This document shows, piece after piece, positions 6,582 through 13,024 of a stretch of DNA of 15,391 bases. Every line of letters starts with the position of its first letter. Position 1 is the stretch's first letter. The position numbers and the translations under genes are program-made. Origin of the DNA: Actinomycetota bacterium. Its GTDB lineage: Bacteria; Actinomycetota; Actinomycetes; Nanopelagicales; Nanopelagicaceae. The notes below the pieces were generated by a model. It worked only from the letters and a program-made list of their open reading frames with translations. It made no database searches and had not been told where the DNA came from. The stretch covers positions 1 through 15,391 of the forward strand of contig WLNN01000012.1 of NCBI GenBank assembly GCA_009699765.1, written 5' to 3'.

Positions 6582-8321
6582 TTACTTCTTTACGTAGATC
6601 TGACCGAAGCCGAAGCTTCCCTGTGGCTCCCAGTAGTAGATACCACCGATCTTTGAGCCCCAAGTCTGCTGAGACTTTCCAAAGACTGTACGGATATACC
6701 AGTACTGGTCCATTCCGAACTGTGCAAGGCTGTGCCACATCTTCGCTTGCTTCTCACGATCAAGCTCGACGAGTGCCTTGTTCACATTACGAATGAAGCC
6801 CTTGTATTCGTTTGTAGTCTTATTCTGAGTGTAGTTACAGCAACCTTCACCCCAGAGCTCTGGAATAACTGTTGATGCATTTGCCCAGTCTGCGCCCCAA
6901 CCACCAGACAAGATATCTGTCTGCTTCTTGTATGCAGTGAGGTTAGCGTTGTATGTACCAGCTGGCTTGTAAACAGTATTGACAACAATTCCTGCCTTTG
7001 CCAAAGCTGCTTCTACGAGTACTGCAGCCTTCTTGTTTCCAGCTGTATCAGCACGGTAGTAGATAACACCTTGTGACTTGTTAGTCGCACGGTTGTACGC
7101 AGTTGGACATGACTTCTTTGCCTGAGCAAGAAGTGTCTTTGCATACTCTGGGTTTCCATCAATCTTGTAGTTTGGATCATGGATATTGCCAGTTGTTGGC
7201 GCATAGTCCATACCTAGTACTGGCTTCACTGGGCTATCGCCTGGCTCGCCGTAGTAGACAACTCCACCTGAGAGATTGATAAGTGCTTGTGTATCGAATG
7301 CGAAGAAGATCGCCTTACGTACGAGCAAGCAGTCAAGGTGTCCCTTTGAAACGTTAGCTGCGAGGTATGAAGTATATGGATCGTAGTTATTCATACGGCG
7401 GTCAGCGTTTGCTGGATCAGAGAAGAACTTGATGTTGTTAGCTGGCTGCAATGCATCCAAGCTGATTGCATTTGGCTTTGAGTCATCAAGAACGATTTGG
7501 TCACGTACATCTTCGTTCAAGCCGAATGTAACTGTGATCTTATCTGGATATGGTGTGCGGATTGGGTCAGAAGACTTGTTCCACTTGTCGTTACGAACCA
7601 TAACCAACTCATCGTTGATTGAGTACTTCTGGATCTTGTATGGACCAGATGACAAAGGCTTGAGGTCGTACTTATCGCCCGTATCAGCTGATGCCTTGAT
7701 TGGACCAGTTGTTGGGTATGTCAAGAAGTAGTTGAAGTCAGGTACTGAACGCTTCAACTTAAATGTGATGGTGTCACCACTACATACGATTGCCTTATCA
7801 AAAAGATCTTGTCCAGTCTTCTTGTATGGGCCAGCGTATGCTCCTTCTGGAATATCGAGCCATGCAAGTGCATAAGCTGGACCTTCTGTGAAGACGTCAG
7901 TTGCAAATGCACGTGACCAGCCGTACTTGATATCAGCACAGGTGATAGCTGAGCCATCTTCCCATGTGATGCCCTTACGAAGTGTGTAGGTCCATGTCTT
8001 TGCCTTGTTGCTTGGTACGCCTGTGTTTGTTGCAAGGTCAGGTACTAGTGAAGAACCTGCTGCTCCTGCTACTGGGCGATACTGCACCAAAGTACGGTGG
8101 ATGTAAGCACCGAAGAACGCGATATCGCGACCGGTGTACATGTTTGCTGGATCAAGAGCAGGGAACTGCTCTGAGTGTGTGAAGTACTGCAGCGTTCCAC
8201 CTGTTACAGGTGTTTCGGTTGCAGCTGTAGATGGTGTAGCTCCGCCGCCAATAGCCACGCCTGCAGCAAAAGCTGCTGCGGTAGCTGTCGCGACGATGCG
8301 ACGAATAATCAGTTTATTCAC
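6582..8321 (-). CDS. oppA: Oligopeptide ABC importer, extracellular substrate-binding protein OppA (SBP family 5)
   Basis: This protein captures peptides outside the membrane and delivers them to OppBC; 579 residues, the usual size. I chose GTG 8321 because AAGGAGG lies exactly 7 nt upstream and the result is a clean signal peptide: MNKLIIRR, a hydrophobic Ala-rich core to about residue 28, and a probable cleavage near STAA (31-34). The longer open frame from 8369 would put 16 polar residues before it. The mature part shows family-5 features: an opening GGTLQYFTHSEQFPALDPAN, DGSAITCADIKYGWSRAF, and GGWGADWANAS near the end. No lipobox Cys is present, unlike most Gram-positive binding proteins, so membrane retention is unexplained. 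Six Cys remain in the mature chain, including a CC pair in GEGCCNYT. It lies between oppC and oppB, with hairpins on both sides. The exact substrate is unknown. Confidence 0.93.
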   Translation of the reverse strand: MNKLIIRRIVATATAAAFAAGVAIGGGATPSTAATETPVTGGTLQYFTHSEQFPALDPANMYTGRDIAFFGAYIHRTLVQYRPVAGAAGSSLVPDLATNTGVPSNKAKTWTYTLRKGITWEDGSAITCADIKYGWSRAFATDVFTEGPAYALAWLDIPEGAYAGPYKKTGQDLFDKAIVCSGDTITFKLKRSVPDFNYFLTYPTTGPIKASADTGDKYDLKPLSSGPYKIQKYSINDELVMVRNDKWNKSSDPIRTPYPDKITVTFGLNEDVRDQIVLDDSKPNAISLDALQPANNIKFFSDPANADRRMNNYDPYTSYLAANVSKGHLDCLLVRKAIFFAFDTQALINLSGGVVYYGEPGDSPVKPVLGMDYAPTTGNIHDPNYKIDGNPEYAKTLLAQAKKSCPTAYNRATNKSQGVIYYRADTAGNKKAAVLVEAALAKAGIVVNTVYKPAGTYNANLTAYKKQTDILSGGWGADWANASTVIPELWGEGCCNYTQNKTTNEYKGFIRNVNKALVELDREKQAKMWHSLAQFGMDQYWYIRTVFGKSQQTWGSKIGGIYYWEPQGSFGFGQIYVKK

Positions 8322-8328
8322 TGATTTT

Positions 8329-8335
8329 CCTCCTT
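8329..8335 (-). promoter_or_regulatory. oppA: Strong Shine-Dalgarno that sets the oppA start
   Basis: On the minus strand AAGGAGG stands 7 nt before GTG 8321. It is the best ribosome-binding site in the window and fits the high level of binding protein normally needed relative to the permease. Confidence 0.85.
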
Positions 8336-8354
8336 GCTTGATGGGTGCTATCTC

Positions 8355-8414
8355 CGCGGCCGCGAACATAGGTAGTGCTCAACCTTTCGGTTGTTTCTCT
8401 CACGTTAAGAGAAA
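8355..8414 (-). promoter_or_regulatory. Structured oppC-oppA spacer: tandem hairpins and a GC palindrome
   Basis: Within the 112-bp spacer, TTTCTCT (8394-8400) pairs with AGAGAAA (8408-8414), a 7-bp stem with a 7-nt loop. Directly next to it CAACC (8380-8384) pairs with GGTTG (8389-8393); on the transcribed strand the loop is GAAA closed by C-G, a stable GNRA tetraloop. A perfect palindrome CGCGGCCGCG (8355-8364) follows nearer oppA. No U tract is present. The likely role is mRNA processing or protection of the oppA 5' end; a protein site is possible. Confidence 0.55.
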
Positions 8415-8433
8415 TCTAATTTAGGCGCTCGAA

Positions 8434-9465
8434 TTAACGATCCGCCTTTGGGTCAATTGCATCACGGATTGCATCACCCAAAAGGTTGAGTGAGAGAACA
8501 ATCGCAATGAGATATCCAGAAGTGATTAATAGGTATGCAGGATCTGAACTCCAAGACTTTCGCGCATCGTCTAGCAGGAGACCAAATGAAATTGCTGGTG
8601 GCTGAACACCGATACCGAGATAGGCGAAAACAGCTTCTGCTGCAAGGTATCCAGGTAGGGCAAGTGAAAGGAAGATAATTGCAGTAGACCAAAGATTTGG
8701 GAGAAGTTCTTTAGTAATAATGCGGAAATTTGATGCGCCTTGTGCTTGTGCCGCCATTACAAAATCGCGTTCGCGAAGAGAGAGCGCTTGCGAGCGCACT
8801 AAACGAGCAAATCCCGGCCATCCAAAGAAGACTAAGAAGACTATGAGAACCAAGAGACGCGCATTGTTTCCTTGAGCGATTCCCCAGCCCTGAATACGCT
8901 CAACTGCAGGAAGAGAAAGAGCGATGATCATGAAAAATGATGGGAATGCAAAGAGGAAGTCTGAGTAGCGTCCGATAAGCGCATCAACTCTTCCGCGGAA
9001 ATAACCAGCTGTGATTCCTAGGAGCATTCCAAGTCCGATTGAAGAAATGGTTGTGATAATTGCTACGGTAAATGAAATACGTGAACCGAAAAGAACATTT
9101 GCAAAAATATCTCGGCCATCTTCAGGCGTAACTCCAAACGGGTGCGCCCATGAGATTCCACCGGCAGTGCCAATCGGAAAGTTTGCTTTGAGCGGATCTA
9201 ACTGATCGAGATAGAGATCGTATGGACCTACCTTAAATATTTGAACGATCAGCGGGGCCGCGTAAGCGGCGAGAATAAACCCAATTGAAATAATTCCTGC
9301 AATAACACCGGTGCGATTTTGCTTAAAACGATTCCAGGCAATTTGTTTTGGGGTGCGCTGTGCAACATCTACAGCTTCCTTCTCTTGCACAGTTGCATCA
9401 ACCACAGAACAGATCTCCTTAAACGTGACGTGCTTACGCAAGCCACTTGCATTGGACATGACCAT
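8434..9465 (-). CDS. oppC: Oligopeptide ABC importer, permease OppC
   Basis: The second membrane subunit of the peptide channel, 343 residues from ATG 9465. A GTG at 9468 and an ATG at 9459 are also in frame; GAGGGGG (9473-9479) is 7 nt before ATG 9465, so I use that. About 47 residues of cytosolic N-terminus lead into the OppC_N region (QIAWNRFKQNRTGV) and the first membrane segment. A long external loop contains HPFGVTPEDGRDIFANVLFG, a typical OppC segment, then the permease domain with five more segments and the EAA-type ATPase-docking loop RERDFVMAAQAQGAS. It is the first gene of the opp run, transcribed ahead of oppA. A 27-bp palindrome lies across the edge of its ribosome-binding site. 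It may be transcribed from its own promoter in the 155-bp gap after the MFS gene. Confidence 0.94.
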   Translation of the reverse strand: MVMSNASGLRKHVTFKEICSVVDATVQEKEAVDVAQRTPKQIAWNRFKQNRTGVIAGIISIGFILAAYAAPLIVQIFKVGPYDLYLDQLDPLKANFPIGTAGGISWAHPFGVTPEDGRDIFANVLFGSRISFTVAIITTISSIGLGMLLGITAGYFRGRVDALIGRYSDFLFAFPSFFMIIALSLPAVERIQGWGIAQGNNARLLVLIVFLVFFGWPGFARLVRSQALSLRERDFVMAAQAQGASNFRIITKELLPNLWSTAIIFLSLALPGYLAAEAVFAYLGIGVQPPAISFGLLLDDARKSWSSDPAYLLITSGYLIAIVLSLNLLGDAIRDAIDPKADR

Positions 9466-9472
9466 CACGGCG

Positions 9473-9479
9473 CCCCCTC
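9473..9479 (-). promoter_or_regulatory. oppC: oppC Shine-Dalgarno
   Basis: GAGGGGG on the minus strand, 7 nt before ATG 9465. Its first three bases (9477-9479) are also the foot of the adjacent palindrome, so folding could hide part of it. Confidence 0.65.
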
Positions 9480-9503
9480 ATAGGTCGGAGTCCGACATAT
9501 GAG
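9477..9503. promoter_or_regulatory. 27-bp near-perfect palindrome at the oppC leader
   Basis: CTCATA (9477-9482), GTCGGA (9484-9489), a central G (9490), TCCGAC (9491-9496) and TATGAG (9498-9503): 12 of 13 arm positions match, the only mismatch being 9483 against 9497. It could be a dimeric repressor operator or, as RNA, a hairpin that reaches into the oppC ribosome-binding site. No regulator gene for it is evident in the window. Confidence 0.7.
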
Positions 9504-9595
9504 AAAACTCGCTAGTAGAGCGCCAAGAGTAGTAAAAAGTGAACGGAAAGGGAACACCAAAAGTCTAATTTGTCAGAAATGGACTATTTGGGCCA

Positions 9596-9622
9596 GAGTC
9601 GCTGAGCCTGAATCGGCGACTC
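9596..9622 (-). terminator. Possible weak terminator or hairpin after the MFS gene
   Basis: GAGTCGC (9596-9602) and GCGACTC (9616-9622) form a perfect 7-bp stem with a 13-nt loop, overlapping the last two bases of the MFS stop codon. The sequence after it on the minus strand has no U tract, so termination would be weak or factor dependent. It may separate the hydrolase-MFS pair from the opp operon. Confidence 0.3.
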
Positions 9623-10847
9623 AGCTGCTTTGAATTAGGGCCAGCTTCTTCATCTTAAGGAAGAGCGGAATCGCTAAAAATGAGCCTACAAACATTGATC
9701 CGACCCAGAGGGTAGGTAAATCTGCCCCCAGCATCAGCCCTGTAATAGCTGGCCCGGCTACTCCCGAAACGCTCCACTGTAAAGACATCCAAGCATTGGC
9801 TCGTCCGCGAATGTGCTCTGGAGCCAGCTGATTGGCCAGGGTTGGAATAGTTGGGGCTTGAATCATCTCTCCTACTGCAAAAATAAATTGGCTAACACAG
9901 AGGGCGATGCCTGATGCAAAAAGTGGCAATAGTGGTGAGATTCCAACAAAGAGCCATGAGAGCGCCCAAATGAATCCGATTGTAATTAGCGCTGTGTATT
10001 TTGAATATTTCTCAATCACTCGCATTGTTAAAGGTTGCAGAGCAACAATTGCAAATGTGTTAACACCGAAAATCACACCCAGCCACTTTGGTGAAAGATC
10101 TAAAAATTGTGTCGCATAAATTGGGATACCGGCTTGAATCGCACCATATCCAAAAGTGAAGAGAATTATTCCGCCGGTACCGAGCAACATTAGCGGTTGA
10201 ATTCTGATGAGATCTCGATAGCTGCCTTGTTTTGGTTCGTGTGCTTCAGGGATGTACTTATCAAGCCCTTCGCCATGCATTGTCAAAATAATTGCGAGAT
10301 AGATAAAGAAGGTTGCAGAGTCAATCCAGTACATAATCTGAAAAGAGCGGAGCGAACCTTCCTGAATTATTAGTGATGAAATCAACCCGCCTAAGCCCAG
10401 TCCAAGATTGAGCAACATAAAGTTAAAGCCAAATATTTTTTGGCGGTGCTCAACTGGCGTAACGCGAGTTAAGACAACGCTCTGACTTGGCCAGATTGCC
10501 TGGGCCGCTACGTTGATTGCTGTCATCGAAAGAAAAGCATGAGCATGAGTTGTGATTAAGGAGAGCGAGAAGGTTGCAGCAGAGTTAAGTAAGAGACCGC
10601 AAATCATTACCTTTTTCGGACCAATGCGATCGACAAGTGCCCCCATAGGAGTACTGGCAACTATCGATACGAGCGCTCCCCATGCAAGCAAGAGGCCTCC
10701 GAAAGTATTGCTGAAACCGCGCATATCGTGGAGATAGACGAGCAAGAGCGAAAGCGTCATACCGCCACCGATTGCATTGAGGGCAATGCCGGTAACTATC
10801 TTGCGCGATTTTGGATTAAGGATTTCGCGGAAGTCTTTAAATAACAT
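9621..10847 (-). CDS. Major facilitator superfamily transporter (drug/metabolite efflux type)
   Basis: 408 residues with about twelve hydrophobic segments in two halves separated by a polar central loop (about residues 190-210, EGLDKYIPEAHEPKQG). The loop between segments 2 and 3 has the family motif A, GALVDRIGPKK (69-79), typical of proton-coupled MFS carriers. GRANAWMSLQWSVSGVAGP in the second half resembles DHA1-type efflux proteins (compare the G-x-x-x-G-P-x-x-G motif C region), so efflux of a small molecule is more likely than sugar uptake, but the substrate is not readable from sequence. The ATG follows the hydrolase TAA with no gap and no Shine-Dalgarno, so translation depends on the upstream gene. 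Confidence 0.88.
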   Translation of the reverse strand: MLFKDFREILNPKSRKIVTGIALNAIGGGMTLSLLLVYLHDMRGFSNTFGGLLLAWGALVSIVASTPMGALVDRIGPKKVMICGLLLNSAATFSLSLITTHAHAFLSMTAINVAAQAIWPSQSVVLTRVTPVEHRQKIFGFNFMLLNLGLGLGGLISSLIIQEGSLRSFQIMYWIDSATFFIYLAIILTMHGEGLDKYIPEAHEPKQGSYRDLIRIQPLMLLGTGGIILFTFGYGAIQAGIPIYATQFLDLSPKWLGVIFGVNTFAIVALQPLTMRVIEKYSKYTALITIGFIWALSWLFVGISPLLPLFASGIALCVSQFIFAVGEMIQAPTIPTLANQLAPEHIRGRANAWMSLQWSVSGVAGPAITGLMLGADLPTLWVGSMFVGSFLAIPLFLKMKKLALIQSS

Positions 10848-11714
10848 TTAATTCAAAAGTTCTGCTGCTTGATCAAGAATTTGATCGCGGTACTTAACCA
10901 GCAGCGAAATATGGCCGTGGCCAGGAACGAAATTAAGTTGTGCGCTAGAGATGTGCTTTTCGAGCCAGTAAGAATGCGCATGCGGAACCATCAAATCTTG
11001 GTCACCTTGCCAAATCAGCGCTGGTACAGAAATCGCTGAGAGTTCAAATCCCCAAGGCTGAACAAATGCAACGTCATCATCAATCCAGCCATCAAAGCTG
11101 ACAGCTAAACCCTTGCGAAATGTTGATGCTAATTCGTCAGCAAAAGCGCCCTCTAGAACACCTTTATCTGCATCTCCGATTAAGCCTCCGAAAGATTCAC
11201 GAATTTGATCGCCGGTGACATTCTTAAATGCGCCTGCATTGGTATCCATCCATGCAGAAATTGCTGACTCTCCCTTAAGAGCTTCACCAAACTCTTCTTC
11301 ATTTTCGGGACCCATACCGGCGAGGAAATCTAAATCGTCAACACCATATGCACCGACACCAGCCAAAGTAATTACGCCATTATTTCCATCCATTTTGCTA
11401 GTGGCAAGTGCATGCGGACCGCCACCTGACCAACCTATAGAAATGAATTCGGTGATTCCAAAGCTATCTAACAATGCGCGAATGTCTTCGTTATTGCTGG
11501 CAACAGTGCGCCCTTCATTACGGTCACTAATTCCGTAGCCTGCGCGACTATAAGAGATTGCACGAATTCCTCGTGATGCTGCCGGCTCAAGCCATGATGC
11601 CCAAGTTGATGCGTGGCCAGGAGTTCCGTGATGAAAAATGATCGCCCTTGTTGATGAAATCCCGTTATCGAAATATTCGAGGAATCGATCATCGCTTAAC
11701 TTGAGAGTAGGCAT
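10848..11714 (-). CDS. Alpha/beta hydrolase
   Basis: 288 residues from ATG 11714. The open frame continues to 11771, but the extra 19 residues cover the promoter and resemble no family N-terminus. The fold markers are in order: oxyanion-hole HHGTPGH (28-34), nucleophile elbow GWSGGG with Ser96, a cap region at about 120-215, acid Asp240 in GDQDLMVP (237-244), and His268 in GHGHISL. The triad is complete, so the enzyme should be active, probably cytosolic as no signal peptide is seen. Specificity (ester, amide, epoxide, lactone) cannot be told. It abuts the MFS gene exactly (TAA then ATG), which suggests that the product or substrate may be transported; this is inference. It diverges from tgt. 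Confidence 0.92.
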   Translation of the reverse strand: MPTLKLSDDRFLEYFDNGISSTRAIIFHHGTPGHASTWASWLEPAASRGIRAISYSRAGYGISDRNEGRTVASNNEDIRALLDSFGITEFISIGWSGGGPHALATSKMDGNNGVITLAGVGAYGVDDLDFLAGMGPENEEEFGEALKGESAISAWMDTNAGAFKNVTGDQIRESFGGLIGDADKGVLEGAFADELASTFRKGLAVSFDGWIDDDVAFVQPWGFELSAISVPALIWQGDQDLMVPHAHSYWLEKHISSAQLNFVPGHGHISLLVKYRDQILDQAAELLN

Positions 11715-11720
11715 TCTAGA

Positions 11721-11750
11721 AGTGTAATGCTGATTCCATCTGCGTGTCAT
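11721..11750 (-). promoter_or_regulatory. Leaderless promoter of the hydrolase-MFS pair
   Basis: On the minus strand ATGACA (11745-11750) serves as -35 (5 of 6 to TTGACA), followed by an 18-bp spacer and TACACT (11721-11726) as -10, which ends 6 nt before ATG 11714. No Shine-Dalgarno is present. This supports both the promoter and the shorter hydrolase start. Confidence 0.6.
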
Positions 11751-11775
11751 GACAATGGCGGGACTCTGCAAGAAT
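11745..11775 (+). promoter_or_regulatory. tgt: Candidate promoter of tgt, sharing its -35 with the hydrolase promoter
   Basis: TGTCATGACA (11745-11754) is a perfect palindrome, so it reads ATGACA on both strands. On the plus strand, ATGACA 11749-11754 lies 15 bp before AAGAAT (11770-11775), which has an extended TGC upstream. The -10 ends 7 nt before ATG 11783, fitting a leaderless mRNA. The spacer is short, so confidence is moderate. Confidence 0.4.
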
Positions 11776-11782
11776 AAGCACT

Positions 11783-13024
11783 ATGACCTCCGGCTTTAGT
11801 TTTGAAATTAAGCATGCCTCTGAAAAGGGGCTTGCTCGCGTCGGAACAATTAAAACCCCCCATGGCGAAATTCAAACCCCCGCATTTATTCCAGTCGGTA
11901 CCAAAGCAACAGTGAAATCAGTACTCCCTGGTGCGATGGAAGATCTAGGGGCGCAAGCACTTTTATCAAATGCTTACCACTTGTATCTACAGCCGGGTCC
12001 AGATGTTCTTGATGAAGCTGGTGGTCTTGGTTCATTTATGAATTGGGATAAACCAACATTTACAGATAGCGGTGGATTTCAAGTTCTTTCGCTGGGCGTA
12101 GGTTTTAAGAAAGTTCTTGCAATGGATGCACAAACTTTCCGATCTGATCAAGTAATTGCAGGCAATAAAGACCGCCTGGCACATGTCGATGATGAAGGCG
12201 TAACTTTTAAGTCGCATCTAGATGGCTCGATGCATAGATTCACTGCTGAAATCTCAATGCAGATTCAACATAAAATCGGCGCCGACATTATGTTTGCATT
12301 CGATGAGTGCACTACTTTGCACAACACTCGCCCCTATCAAGAGCTTGCAATTAAACGAACTCATGAATGGGCGATCAGATGTTTGGATGAACATAAACGC
12401 CTTACGGATGAACGTTCTAATAAGCCTTACCAAGCACTCTTTGGAGTAATCCAAGGCGCACAATATGAAGATCTTCGCAAGGATGCATCGGCCGATCTTG
12501 GATCGATGTCATCATCGGGAATTTCATTTGACGGTTTTGGAATTGGAGGTGCTCTCAATAAAGACACTCTTGGAACCATTGTTGGTTGGGTTAATTCAAC
12601 TCTTCCCCAAGAAAAGCCAAAGCATTTACTTGGTATTGGTGCTCCAGAAGACCTATTTGTCGGAGTTGAAAACGGTGTAGATACTTTTGACTGTGTCTTA
12701 GCGTCTCGAATTGCTCGCACAAGTGCCGTCTATACGATGACGGGGCGCTTCAACGTTTCTAACGCAGGCTACATCCGTGACTTCAGCCCAATTGATGCAG
12801 AGTGCGATTGCTACACATGTACCAACTACACCCGTGCTTACCTATGCCACTTGTTCCGTGGCAAAGAGATGGTTGCGGCAACACTTGCCACGATTCATAA
12901 TGAAAGATTTATTGTGCGCCTTGTCGATCAGATGCGCCAACATTTATTGGACGGCACGTTCTATGAATTTAAGGATGATTTCTTAGGGCGCTACAAGCAT
13001 CGCAGCGGTCAATCTGCTAACTAG
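11783..13024 (+). CDS. tgt: tRNA-guanine transglycosylase (queuosine pathway)
   Basis: This enzyme exchanges guanine at position 34 of GUN-anticodon tRNAs for a 7-deazaguanine (preQ1 in most bacteria). 413 residues, longer than the E. coli enzyme (about 375) because of an insert after FTDSGGFQ. Base-handling residues are present: Asp95 in TDSGGFQ, Asp174 in FDEC, Gln224 in VIQG, and the nucleophile Asp303 in FDCV. Zinc ligands are Cys341, Cys343, Cys346 and His372 (CDCYTC and TIHN). The usual GGLAVGE loop is replaced by GGALNKD (255-261), and the usual DCVLPTR by DCVLASR; I recall similar changes in actinobacterial members. ATG 11783 follows a -10-like box by 7 nt. The stop overlaps the zwf stop on the other strand. 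No queuosine synthesis gene is nearby, so the base could be made elsewhere or salvaged. Confidence 0.95.
   Translation: MTSGFSFEIKHASEKGLARVGTIKTPHGEIQTPAFIPVGTKATVKSVLPGAMEDLGAQALLSNAYHLYLQPGPDVLDEAGGLGSFMNWDKPTFTDSGGFQVLSLGVGFKKVLAMDAQTFRSDQVIAGNKDRLAHVDDEGVTFKSHLDGSMHRFTAEISMQIQHKIGADIMFAFDECTTLHNTRPYQELAIKRTHEWAIRCLDEHKRLTDERSNKPYQALFGVIQGAQYEDLRKDASADLGSMSSSGISFDGFGIGGALNKDTLGTIVGWVNSTLPQEKPKHLLGIGAPEDLFVGVENGVDTFDCVLASRIARTSAVYTMTGRFNVSNAGYIRDFSPIDAECDCYTCTNYTRAYLCHLFRGKEMVAATLATIHNERFIVRLVDQMRQHLLDGTFYEFKDDFLGRYKHRSGQSAN

Noticed and set aside
8322-8369. Extended OppA start giving 16 extra residues
   Set aside because: A perfect Shine-Dalgarno stands before GTG 8321, and the extra residues would precede and spoil the signal peptide.
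9466-9620. A specific sigma-70-like promoter for oppC (for example TACTCT at 9526-9531, minus strand)
   Set aside because: The matching -35 is poor and several equally weak alternatives exist, so no promoter is called.
11715-11771. Extended hydrolase start from 11771
   Set aside because: The added 19 residues overlap a good promoter for the inner ATG and do not look like the family N-terminus.
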